DNA from: Morinoia aosen
Taxonomy: Eukaryota; Arthropoda; Malacostraca; Amphipoda; Talitridae
Length of the DNA: 64,000 bases
Reading direction: 5' to 3'
Assembly (NCBI GenBank): GCA_030386875.1
Contig: CM059560.1
Location: 25,324,683 to 25,388,682, forward strand
This document shows positions 25,501-37,500 of this stretch, piece after piece (within the stretch, counting starts at the first letter, position 1; each line of letters starts with the position of its first letter). Both the position numbers and the translations under genes were made by a program. The notes under the pieces are model-generated. The model was not told the DNA's origin. It saw only the letters and a program-made list of their open reading frames with translations, and ran no database searches.

Positions 25501-28500
25501 AGTTTTAATTTGTTTAGGCCACGGGATGTCAACGTTCTGGGATTTGCTAGAAGGAGTGTCGGATGCTGGCCTGCACGTGGTGCGTTTCAAGTGTACGGCC
25601 GATGTCACTCCGGAGGATCTCCAAGAAACCTTAACTGAGCAGCTTCAGAAAGTAACAAGAGAAGCAGACACTGACCCAGATTCTAAAGAGCTTCTTTCAG
25701 ATGAGTTACACTCTTCGAGTTCCCGTAATGAAATTTGCTCTGAAACTAAACATTTACGAAGGACTATTGAGAAGTCAGAAGCTTCAACGCCACCAAGGGA
25801 AGTTCTAAGTAGCTCCGGTCCAGAAATTAGTACTGATGATATTACAATTCCTGAAGCAACCTCAGTGAAATTGACCTCTACAGCTTCAAACGTTCATGAC
25901 GGCGAAAAAAATAGTCAAATGACCGCACAAAACACATTTGTGGAAGAAAATAATCATGAAAACGGAGCTGGAGGATGGTCGCCGACCCAACAGAACGATG
26001 AAATTGCACTCAGAACTGCACGGGACGATGATCTGTTTCTGCTTCTCGAAGACGTTCATTTACTGAACAATGGCCACGATAAAGGAAGAGCGATGTGGCA
26101 ATGTATAAGGTGAGAATTGCACGTCTGATACTTAATTAATTTTTTCTTCGACATGAATATATCTTCAGTTTAACGAAAGATGGAAGGATGCTAATGTATT
26201 GGTAAAATGTGGAAAAGAAATTTTACATCTATACTTATCATATGTACTTGTTCCAAAATAATTATTTTATGCGATGATACGCTAGTTTATATCATGGTTG
26301 ACTGCACTTATATTATTTCTGTTTTAGTGCCGGTCTAACCGTCCAGCTGTTGCTCAAAGACCTCTGTCATTGTTACGACAGTAAGATCTGACCCTATTTC
26401 AAAACTCTTCATATAAGTAAATACAAATAAAAAGTTAAGTGCCTATTCATTTCCAGAAGTATCGTGGAAAACAAAAACTTCTACGCGTATAAATCAGGCA
26501 AGAAAATAGCGCTGGAGCGAGTCATTCCAGTCTTGACTGTCGCGTGCAGCCGCCACACCAAAGTGGTCGCCATGGCCAGGCACATTCGACGTCATTTTGT
26601 GTTCGTTAATTTTCCTTCTCCATCCTCAGTCCGCGTTCACCACATCATCCAGGTGTGGGGTGACTCTAAGAGTTAAGATTTAGTGTTTTTATCGGGGGAA
26701 GGAAAAATAAAATTTTTGTGTATTCATTTTGGCGTGGAACGATGCATTTAAGGGGAATGTTCTACGCATAACAATAATTTCTAATACGATTATAATGGGT
26801 GTTAATGTTATCTCCCTGCCTTCAAACGCATGTTGTATTAAATTAGAAAGGTCGTTTGATGTTTAACAGTAATTGAACTCAGTGCACGGGGTGACTATGA
26901 ACATTGAGCTTGCTGTTGAACGACGCTATACCTTTAAAAAATATAAATAGTGTTATACTTTCTTCAAATTACGATTACGACCATGAAACAGACGTCTTTT
27001 TTGAAGAATGTTAGAACTAAAAAAAATTATTATTTGCGTTTGCCTTGTCCCGGTGTGCAGTGGAGAAAGGTAGTTATCAGTTTTAATATATTCCCTACAT
27101 GGTAGACATTGAACATTTAAAATTAAAACTAATGGTGATATTATCTCTGTATTCGGCATAATATTTCAAATGTTGTTCCTAGGTACAATGATTGAGAAGA
27201 ATAATTCCATCACTTAAGAGGACCTGATCCCCTAATTTATTGAGTGTTTGCTCATCAACAGAAGCATTTGGAGGATGTCGATGCTTCCATCAAGGACAGA
27301 GATGACTTGTCAAGTAAACTTCATATAATTATCAACGCTCTACATTCCAAATTTGACGAGCTCGTGGACGGAGATCTGCCTGCACAAAATAAAATTTATC
27401 CAACATTTGAAGATCTCGAGTCTCTTGGGAATGTTCACCCTCGCGAGACGAGCAGCGACGGTAGTATTAATTCTGATGAGAATTTCGCATCGAGTGACAA
27501 CACAAAGTTCAAAAATGCCAGGACTGTCACGCCAAAAGACGATACGAAGCACGGATGTGACCCGAACCTTCACCACCTCATAAGGCTAACCCAACGCTTG
27601 GGCCGAAGCTTCCCTAGAGTCAGTTCCTCATCTCCTGACGCTGCTCAGAATCTAATAGTGAGGCAGTGCATGCAAGTGTACCAAGCAACGAAAATTTGTG
27701 GACCGCAGCTCTCTGAAGAAGTCAAAGGCGTGCTGCAGTCGCATTTTGACAGGCCAGCTGCCTCTGATGAGCGTGTCTGGTGGATGGACTGCACGCGTCC
27801 AGGCAATCCGATTCTACGAATTTCGAAAAACTTTAAAGATTTCGAAGCTAAACTTCAGGTTTGGATCTCGATTTTTATTCAAAGTTTTGAAAATTAATTT
27901 AATTTTAAACCTTTCAGTATTTGTAGCTAAAATTTTCTTTCGTTTTGAACGATGTTCCAATTTGAAATATATTTCAATAGCAAAATAGGTTTGTGGGATT
28001 ACAGGGATGGACTAAGATAAACTTCAAGTGTCTATAAGTTTAAGGGCATACTTGAAACTGGGAGCCCCTTTTGAACTCGAGGGAGTCATTGAACCTTGAA
28101 ATATTTCTTTCAACTTAACGTAGCACCCGCAGTGTTTTGAGGCAAAGAGCCTTAAAGAAAAGTTTCCAATAGAACTTAGATTTCTTTCTTAAGAGAAAAT
28201 AGTCTTCAGATTTTGATGGAATACCGTCAATGGCTTTATAAAAATATAAAATTTAGCATATATCTCAAGATTTCTATCTCGTCACCACGTGCAGATCAGC
28301 AAGTTTATCAGGGCAATTTGACCGATTAAATCCCAAATTGAACAATCTTTGTCAATAATGGTATTTCCTGCAGCCACACATCGAGCACACTCGATTCATT
28401 ACGACTAGAGGTCACCTGGGCACCGTGCAGCGCATGCTGGAGGCCCTACACGACTGTACCCAGGCTCAACTCATTGTGTCGGGTAGCCCCGGCAGTGGCA

Positions 28501-31500
28501 GGAGGACGATGCTGCTCTCAGCTCTGCGGTATTCTAACTACCGGTCAGTCATTCTTTTCGGCCCTGCTGCACGAGCTCATTCACTTTGCTCTGTACGGGC
28601 ATTTGGTATTATTTTCTGACTAAAATTCATCTTAATTCTATTGAAATTCTGTTGTCTTCTGTTGGAATTTCGCATTTACTATTTGAAAATTCCTGCAGAA
28701 GTTTTTGAAAATTCCTCGTGACTCATGAGAATTTGCTGCGCACTACTTGAAAAGTCGTTGTGCCCTATATGTGAAATTCGTGCCTTGAAGAAAAATTTGT
28801 TCTTAAATTAAGATTTGTTGCGTCTTGCCTGAAATTTTGTCGTGTCCTGTTGAAATCTTGTGTCTTGCGTGAAAACTTGTCGTACCTTGCGTGAAAACTT
28901 GTCATGCCTTGCGTGAAAACTTGTCATGCCTTGCGTGAAAACTTGTCATGCCTTGCATGAAAACTTGTCATGCCTTGCGTGAAAAATTGTCATGCCTTGC
29001 ATGAAAACTTGTCATGCCTTGCGTGAAAACTTGTCATACCTTGCATGAAAACTTGTCATGCCTTGCGTGAAAACTTGTCATGCCTTGCGTGAAAACTTGT
29101 CATGCCTTGCATGAAAACTTGTCATGCCTTGCATGAAAACTTGTCATGCCTTGCGTGAAAACTTGTCATGCCTTGCATGAAAACTTGTCATGCCTTGCGT
29201 GAAAAATTGTCATGCCTTGCATGAAAACTTGTCATGCCTTGCGTGAAAACTTGTCATGCCTTGCGTGAAAACTTGTCATGCCTTGCGTGAAAACTTGTCA
29301 TACCTTGCTTGAAAACTTGTCGTACCTTGCGTGAAAACTTGTCATGCCTTGCGTGAAAACTTGTCATGCCTTGCGTGAAAACTTGTCATGCCTTGCGTGA
29401 AAACTTGTCATGCCTTGCGTGAAAACTTGTCATACCTTGCATGAAAACTTGTCATGCCTTGCGTGAAAACTTGTCATGCCTTGCATGAAAACTTGTCATG
29501 CCTTGCGTGAAAAATTGTCATGCCTTGCATGAAAACTTGTCATGCCTTGCGTGAAAACTTGTCATGCCTTGCGTGAAAAATTGTCATGCCTTGCATGAAA
29601 ACTTGTCATGCCTTGCTTGAAAACTTGTCGTACCTTGCGTGAAAACTTGTCATGCCTTGCGTGAAAACTTGTCATGCCTTGCGTGAAAACTTGTCATGCC
29701 TTGCGTGAAAACTTGTCATGCCTTGCGTGAAAACTTGTCATACCTTGCGTGAAAACTTGTCATACCTTGCATGAAAACTTGTCGTACCTTGCGTGAAAAC
29801 TTGTCATGCCTTGCGTGAAAACTTGTCATGCCTTGCGGGAAAACTTGTCATGCCTTGCGTGAAAACTTGTCATGCCTTGCGTGAAAACTTGTCATGCCTT
29901 GCGGGAAAACTTGTCATGCCTTGCGTGAAAACTTGTCATGCCTTGTGTGAAAACTTGTCATACCTTGCATGAAAACTTGTCATGCCTTGCGTGAAAACTT
30001 GTCATGCCTTGCATGAAAACATGTCATGCCTTGCGTGAAAACTTGTCATGCCTTGCATGAAAACTTGTCATGCCTTGCGTGAAAAATTGTCATGCCTTGC
30101 ATGAAAACTTGTCATGCCTTGCGTGAAAACTTGTCATGCCTTGCGTGAAAACTTGTCATGCCTTGCGTGAAAACTTGTCATGCCTTGCGTGAAAACTTGT
30201 CATACCTTGCTTGAAAACTTGTCGTACCTTGCGTGAAAACTTGTCATGCCTTGCGTGAAAACTTGTCATGCCTTGCGTGAAAATTTGTCATGCCTTGCGT
30301 GAAAACTTGTCATGCCTTGCGTGAAAACTTGTCATACCTTGCATGAAAACTTGTCATGCCTTGCGTGAAAACTTGTCATGCCTTGCATGAAAACTTGTCA
30401 TGCCTTACGTGAAAAATTGTCATGCCTTGCATGAAAACTTGTCATGCCTTGCGTGAAAACTTGTCATGCCTTGCGTGAAAACTTGTCATGCCTTGCGTGA
30501 AAACTTGTCATGCCTTGCATGAAAACTTGTCATGCCTTGCGTGAAAAATTGTCATGCCTTGCGTGAAAAATTGTCATGCCTTGCATGAAAACTTGTCATG
30601 CCTTGCGTGAAAAATTGTCATGCCTTGCATGAAAACTTGTCATGCCTTGCGTGAAAACTTGTCATGCCTTGCGTGAAAACTTGTCATGCCTTGCGTGAAA
30701 ACTTGTCATGCCTTGCGTGAAAACTTGTCATACCTTGCTTGAAAACTTGTCGTACCTTGCGTGAAAACTTGTCATGCCTTGCGTGAAAACTTGTCATGCC
30801 TTGCGTGAAAACTTGTCATGCCTTGCGTGAAAACTTGTCATGCCTTGCGTGAAAACTTGTCATACCTTGCATGAAAACTTGTCATGCCTTGCGTGAAAAC
30901 TTGTCATGCCTTGCATGAAAACTTGTCATGCCTTGCGTGAAAAATTGTCATGCCCTGCATGAAAACTTGTCATGCCTTGCGTGAAAACTTGTCATGCCTT
31001 GCGTGAAAAATTGTCATGCCTTGCATGAAAACTTGTCATGCCTTGCTTGAAAACTTGTCGTACCTTGCGTGAAAACTTGTCATGCCTTGCGTGAAAACTT
31101 GTCATGCCTTGCGTGAAAACTTGTCATGCCTTGCGTGAAAACTTGTCATGCCTTGCGTGAAAACTTGTCATGCCTTGCGTGAAAACTTGTCATACCTTGC
31201 GTGAAAACTTGTCATACCTTGCATGAAAACTTTTCGTACCTTGCGTGAAAACTTGTCATGCCTTGCGTGAAAACTTGTCATGCCTTGCGGGAAAACTTGT
31301 CATGCCTTGCGTGAAAACTTGTCATGCCTTGCGTGAAAACTTGTCATGCCTTGCGTGAAAACTTGTCATGCCTTGCGGGAAAACTTGTCATGCCTTGCGT
31401 GAAAACTTGTCATGCCTTGTGTGAAAACTTGTCATACCTTGCATGAAAACTTGTCATGCCTTGCGTGAAAACTTGTCATGCTTGCATGAAAACTTGTCAT

Positions 31501-34500
31501 GCCTTGCGTGAAAACTTGTCATGCCTTGCATGAAAACTTGTCATGCCTTGCGTGAAAAATTGTCATGCCTTGCATGAAAACTTGTCATGCCTTGCGTGAA
31601 AACTTGTCATGCCTTGCGTGAAAACTTGTCATGCCTTGCGTGAAAACTTGTCATACCTTGCTTGAAAACTTGTCGTACCTTGCGTGAAAACTTGTCATGC
31701 CTTGCGTGAAAACTTGTCATGCCTTGCGTGAAAATTTGTCATGCCTTGCGTGAAAACTTGTCATGCCTTGCGTGAAAACTTGTCATACCTTGCATGAAAA
31801 CTTGTCATGCCTTGCGTGAAAACTTGTCATGCCTTGCATGAAAACTTGTCATGCCTTGCGTGAAAAATTGTCATGCCTTGCATGAAAACTTGTCATGCCT
31901 TGCGTGAAAACTTGTCATGCCTTGCGTGAAAACTTGTCATGCCTTGCGTGAAAACTTGTCATGCCTTGCATGAAAACTTGTCATGCCTTGCGTGAAAAAT
32001 TGTCATGCCTTGCGTGAAAAATTGTCATGCCTTGCATGAAAACTTGTCATGCCTTGCGTGAAAACTTGTCATGCCTTGCGTGAAAACTTGTCATGCCTTG
32101 CATGAAAACTTGTCATGCCTTGCGTGAAAAATTGTCATGCCTTGCATGAAAACTTGTCATGCCTAGCGTGAAAACTTGTCATGCCTTGCGTGAAAACTTG
32201 TCATGCCTTGCATGAAAACTTGTCATGCCTTGCGTGAAAACTTGTCATGCCTTGCGTGAAAACTTGTCATGCCTTGCGTGAAAAATTGTCTTGCCTTGCG
32301 TGAAAAATTGTCTTGCCTTGCGTGAAAAATTGTCATACCTTGCATGAAAACTTGTCATACCTTGCATGAAAACTTGTCATGCCTTGCGTGAAAACTTGTC
32401 ATGCCTTGCGTGAAAACTTGTCATGCCTTGCGTGAAAAATTGTAATGCCTTGCGTGAAAAATTGTCGTGTCTTGCGTGAAAAATTGTTGTGTCTTGCGTG
32501 AAAACTTGTAATGCTTTGCGTGAAAACTTGTCATGCCTTGCATGAAAAATTGTCGTGCCCAATGTAAAAATTGTCGTGCCCTATGTAAAAATTTGTCGGG
32601 GCCCCATAAAAATATTGGTCTAGCGCTATGTGAAAAGTGGGTTGCTCTGTGGAGACAAATTTGTTGTGCCCCTTTTCAAAATGCGTCGAACAGCCCTACA
32701 TGTTGTTGCGTTGTACATAGAATGAAAATTGCTTTAATTATAACTAAATAGGTTTAGCCCTTTGAAACTATATTTGACCTTGTGAAAATTGTTTTGACCG
32801 TGTGAAAGTTGTTTTGAAAGTGTGAAAATGGTTTTGACCGTATGAAAATGGTTTTGACCGTGTGAAAATGGTTTTGGCCTCGTGAAAATTGTTTTAACAG
32901 TGTGAAAATTGTTTTGACTGTGTGAAAATTGTTTTGGCCGAGTGAAAATTGTTTTGGCCGTGTGAAAGTTGTTTTGACCGTGTGAAAGTTGTTTTGACCG
33001 TGTGAAAGTTGTTTTGACCTTGTGAAAGTTGTTTTGACCGTGTGAAAGTTGTTTTGACCGTGTGAAAGTTGTTTTGACCGTGTGAAAGTTGTTTTGACTG
33101 TGTGAAAGTTGTTTTGACTGTGTAAAAGTTGTTTTGACCGTGTGAAAATTCTCTTGACCATGTTAAAATTTTCTTGACCATGTTAAAATTTTCTTGACCA
33201 TGATAAAATTTTCTTGACCATGATAAAATTTTCTTGACTCTTTGAGTATTGGTATAGCCCTGTGAATGGAAGTGCATTTGACCACGTTGAAATTGGTTTG
33301 GCCATTTTAAAATAACTGGTACAGCTATTTAAAAATAATTGGTTGACCATTTGAATAAATGGGTTTGACCCTTTGAAAATAGCAAGTTTGACCATTTGAA
33401 AATAACAAGTTAGACCATTCGAAATATTTTGGTTTGGCTATTTGTGAAAAACTTGTATGGCCTTTTGAAAATGATTAATTTGGGCATGAAGATATTTTTT
33501 CTGTCATTGGGAAAATAATTAAAAATAAATAAAATAAAATAAAATCTTCTTACCGGGAAAGTGCTCTTTAGAAGTTGCTAAATTGATTGGAAAAATCCTC
33601 ATAGTTCATAAAATGGCTCAGAGCGTTCCATATAGTGCAAATTGTTTTCCGACTGTAGAATTGAGCATCACAGAAAGGAAGGACAAACTGTCTCACTTTC
33701 TTGGTTTATTTTCAAATTCTTTGTCTTGCACTTCTTCGTAGGAGTGTAATCACGATCAGATTACAGGGTATGAGAGAAGATATTGAACTGTTAGTAGTTA
33801 AACGGGACTCTCACCATTTTTTTCTCTCTTTCGATATGCTTGTGTGATGTACGCATGAAAGCGTTGTTTGTTATTGCAGAGTGTTCGAGGTGCTACCTTC
33901 GACCTGCGAACCACAAGGTGACGGAAGCGAGGACTGGTTGCACACTCTCCGTCTTGCGCTCAGGGAACTTCTGAAGGAAAGCAACCACTGCGCCGTCGTG
34001 GTGCGGCCTAGGCTTTTACCTCAGCACATTTTGTACAAGCTCGTCGCTCTTGCAGTTGACGGTGAGGAATGAATTTGATACCTTCACGTCGACCAGTTTA
34101 TTATGCAGGAGTCATTATCATGGGATTTCAGCATATGTTAGCAGATTAAAATAATTTATGGATTTTGTGCGTGTGTTGTAAGTCCTATTGTTAGCTTAGA
34201 ATCTAACATTAAAATTCAGTTGTCATTATTGCATGGTTTCTGCCTTTTCATTACACTCTATTCATTTTTTTAAACTAGTTTGACGTTGAGGAGATACTGC
34301 AAGAAAAGTGTGTGTGTTTTAATAGTGAAAAGAGGTAAGAGAAATTTGAATAACATAAAGGAAGGTGCCGAGAAGAATTCTAACCAGCTACTTTTACTGG
34401 ATCTATCATTTCACAGTCAAATAGCATGCATTATAGCTGAATTATCTCCCACGCTTGTCTTGGTCGCACCTGCTTGAAAAATTCCTGCAGTGATGAAGCT

Positions 34501-37500
34501 GTGTACCTTCAGCCAAATGTGTTAGTGAAATCAATGGAGGTGGATCATGCACCGTCAGTTTGATAACCGCTGAAGAAGTATATTTCTGATTTCGTTATTT
34601 AGGCGTTTTATAGCTCTTTTCAATCAGTGAAATTTCAATGCGTGATACGTGTAATATTGTCCGAATTTACAGTTTTATCTTCCTTTCAAGGTTAAGAGAA
34701 CAAAACACAAAACCTCTAAATTTGCCACATGATAGAAAATAAGCACCCTGAACGGCGTTGCTTGACTATGTAATATTAACTTATCTAACCAAATAATATT
34801 CATTTAATTGACCAGATAAAGTTCGCTTGCCTGACTAGATGAAATTTGCTTGCCTGACCAAATAACTTCGTCAGGCTGGGCGCGTGGGGTATTCACTACA
34901 GAGGAAGAAGAGGAGCTGCTACGTCATGAGCGAGCTGCTGAAAATCTGGGCAAGGCTGGGAACGCTCCTGCCCACCTGGTCCATCTTCTTCCGGAAGAAC
35001 TGTTCAAGTACCGCAATGTCTTGAAATGCAAGCTGCGGTCTAAGCTTCATGTTTGCTTCATTGTCGATTCCCCTGATGTGAGAATACTCAAATATTGTTC
35101 CGCATTTTTCTGTTTATAGTTCTTAACTTCTTTGCTAGATGGCATTGGAAAGCATTGGTTCACAGTCTCAACGGTTAAGTCAATTTCTGGCCAGAACAGT
35201 ATCAGTTTATTTATCGTTGAACAGCAACCGAGTTCGATTTAGCGCCATTTGTTGTATTTATGTGGGAAGCATGTCTGATTTCAAATCAGAAAAAGCGAAG
35301 GAAACGGTGTATGAAATTTTGCTTTCTTGGCTTAAAAGAAAGTTTGCCCGTATCTGTAAGGGACTGGAGACAAAAAATGGATCTGCTTTTAGAATCTAAA
35401 CTGTAAAAAGTCAAGGGCTGACCCAGGATAACAATCAACACCGACCGCAAAACCGAAACACTTCGGAAAGAAAACAGTGTTGTGCCTTTCGTTTGAATCA
35501 TAAGGGTGTGTTGCACCATATAGCTCCTAAAACAGGGTAAAATATTGAATACCGTTTGCCAACGATAACAATTGGTCAATTCGAAATTTACATTGATCAA
35601 AAAAAACGTTCAGATGAGGCTGCAAGACAAAAGATCACACGTATCTCAAGGCAACAGCTCATCTCACATACAGTAAGACAACGACATGTCACAAACAACG
35701 TATAACACCAGTTCTGCACTCTGCAACGGGAAATCTTGCATTGCTTGTCGTACTCATCAGACTTTCGCTTTGGACTACCACTTGTTTCTATGGCTGCCTT
35801 TTTCATTTTCCCAGCAACGCCTGAAGATATAAAAAATGACTTGTTGACTGGATTACCTAAAAATCGGAATGATTTGGTGGGACGGCATCCACGATTTAAA
35901 GAAGAGATTGGCACAATGTGGAACTAGCAATGGTTCATTCGTTGAATTAAACGTGTTTTATTTCTCGTGAGATAAAATAATTGTTATAATTGACAAAAAA
36001 TTATGATTTTTAACTGGCACACCGGGTAAATGTTTGTTAATAATTGTAGTTTGGACATTTTGATGAATTGTACCGTATTTAATCTTAGATTGTCGATTTG
36101 ATATGATTATAGGTTCCAAATATCGTTTCCAAATGAATTTTCTCAGCATAATCAATATGAAGTAGGAATAGCAGCAGTTTGTGCCTTCAATGTACACTGA
36201 CTTTCACGTTTTAATATGACAGTTCTATTTCATTTCTATTCATGCGTGCATTTCTGCAAATATTGTTGTAACATTTCTGCAGATCTTTATTTATGCAAAT
36301 GCAATGGATTACGAACAGATGAACGATTGTATTATAAGCTGCATTACGCCAGTGCAATGCACTCGAGTTTTTATCAATATGTTTTTCTTGTCTTGAGGCT
36401 TGAGCTACTGGTCACCTTGAGGAACTATGTAAAAAATTACTTCATTTTTTCATGTGTGTTCGTCTCTGTTATTTCAGATTTCTTAATGATTCAAGCAATT
36501 TTTTACTTCAATGTTTATCACAGATAAGACGCGCGTTCGTTCTCTCAAGACACGAAATGATGCAATCAGGCAGGATTTCTAACGTGGATCACCGAGTCCT
36601 ACACCCACACAGGGGGTGGACGTGCTGATACGTGTGAACGAGGCGGTGCTGTGGAGTTGCGTCTCCGTGCCAGTCGAGCGCTGGTCGAGGGCAGACTTGT
36701 ACCACATGGCCAGTGTCCTGCTAGAGCCTCTTGCTCTGCCCGAACCCTTCAGTGGCCAACTGTTGGCATGTCTCGTCAAGCTCTATGAGGTATTATTACA
36801 CACTTCTGCATTACAAAATGTATTCGTCCTGAGTTGAATGCGTTAGATTTTTATTGACCTCTCACTTTTAGACTTTCGATGCTTTTCATCTGTAGCGTTG
36901 TTATATGCGACGTGAACAAACGGGAATGGGTAAATAAATATATTTATGCATGCATTTTTGAATATTTGGACATTTTATTCATTTTGCACAGTTTCCTCAA
37001 TTGTTTACTGTCCTACCAGTAATTCACACTGACTGCATAATTGGCTCTCCATGAGTGCAATATGATTGTTCAATCGTGTTTCCACTATGAAAGTGTTATC
37101 AAATTATTTAAAAAGTGGTGACCTAGAAAATAGATGTACATTTGGGGCTTACAGCTGTATTTGGAACAATATTCTTTGAAATTTAATTCTTCAGCATTGT
37201 GCCTTCTGAAATGCCGAACATTATCGTAAAATTCTAAGGAGATTTTCCAACCCAGTCTACACGGCTCACTTCCGAATTTCAGAGCCATTCTGTCAAGTCT
37301 TCGAAAGCCAACACCGGTGATCTCGTGGAGTTCTGCCTCATGCTTCGGCGATTCGTCTTCGTACGCCGTCTTAACTTACGGAACGCGATGTCTCTATTAC
37401 AAGATGGACTGCAGGTGTGTTATTTTTCATTGTGTGTGATTGTCTGCCCTCAGATTTGGAAAAATTAAATTACAATTACCAAAATTGGGTTGGATATCAT

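Noticed and set aside
28861..32560. CRISPR-like regular repeats
   Set aside because: Units are directly adjacent with no unique spacers, lie in a eukaryotic intron, and have no cas genes nearby.
32377..33395. Minus-strand frames of up to 135 codons with HTVKTTFTRSKQL repeats
   Set aside because: They are translations of the 22-bp and 20-bp arrays.
35139..35399. Candidate dynein exon after an AG at 35138
   Set aside because: It has no family match, it ends in a stop, and exon 21 joins exon 22 in phase with continuous alignment.
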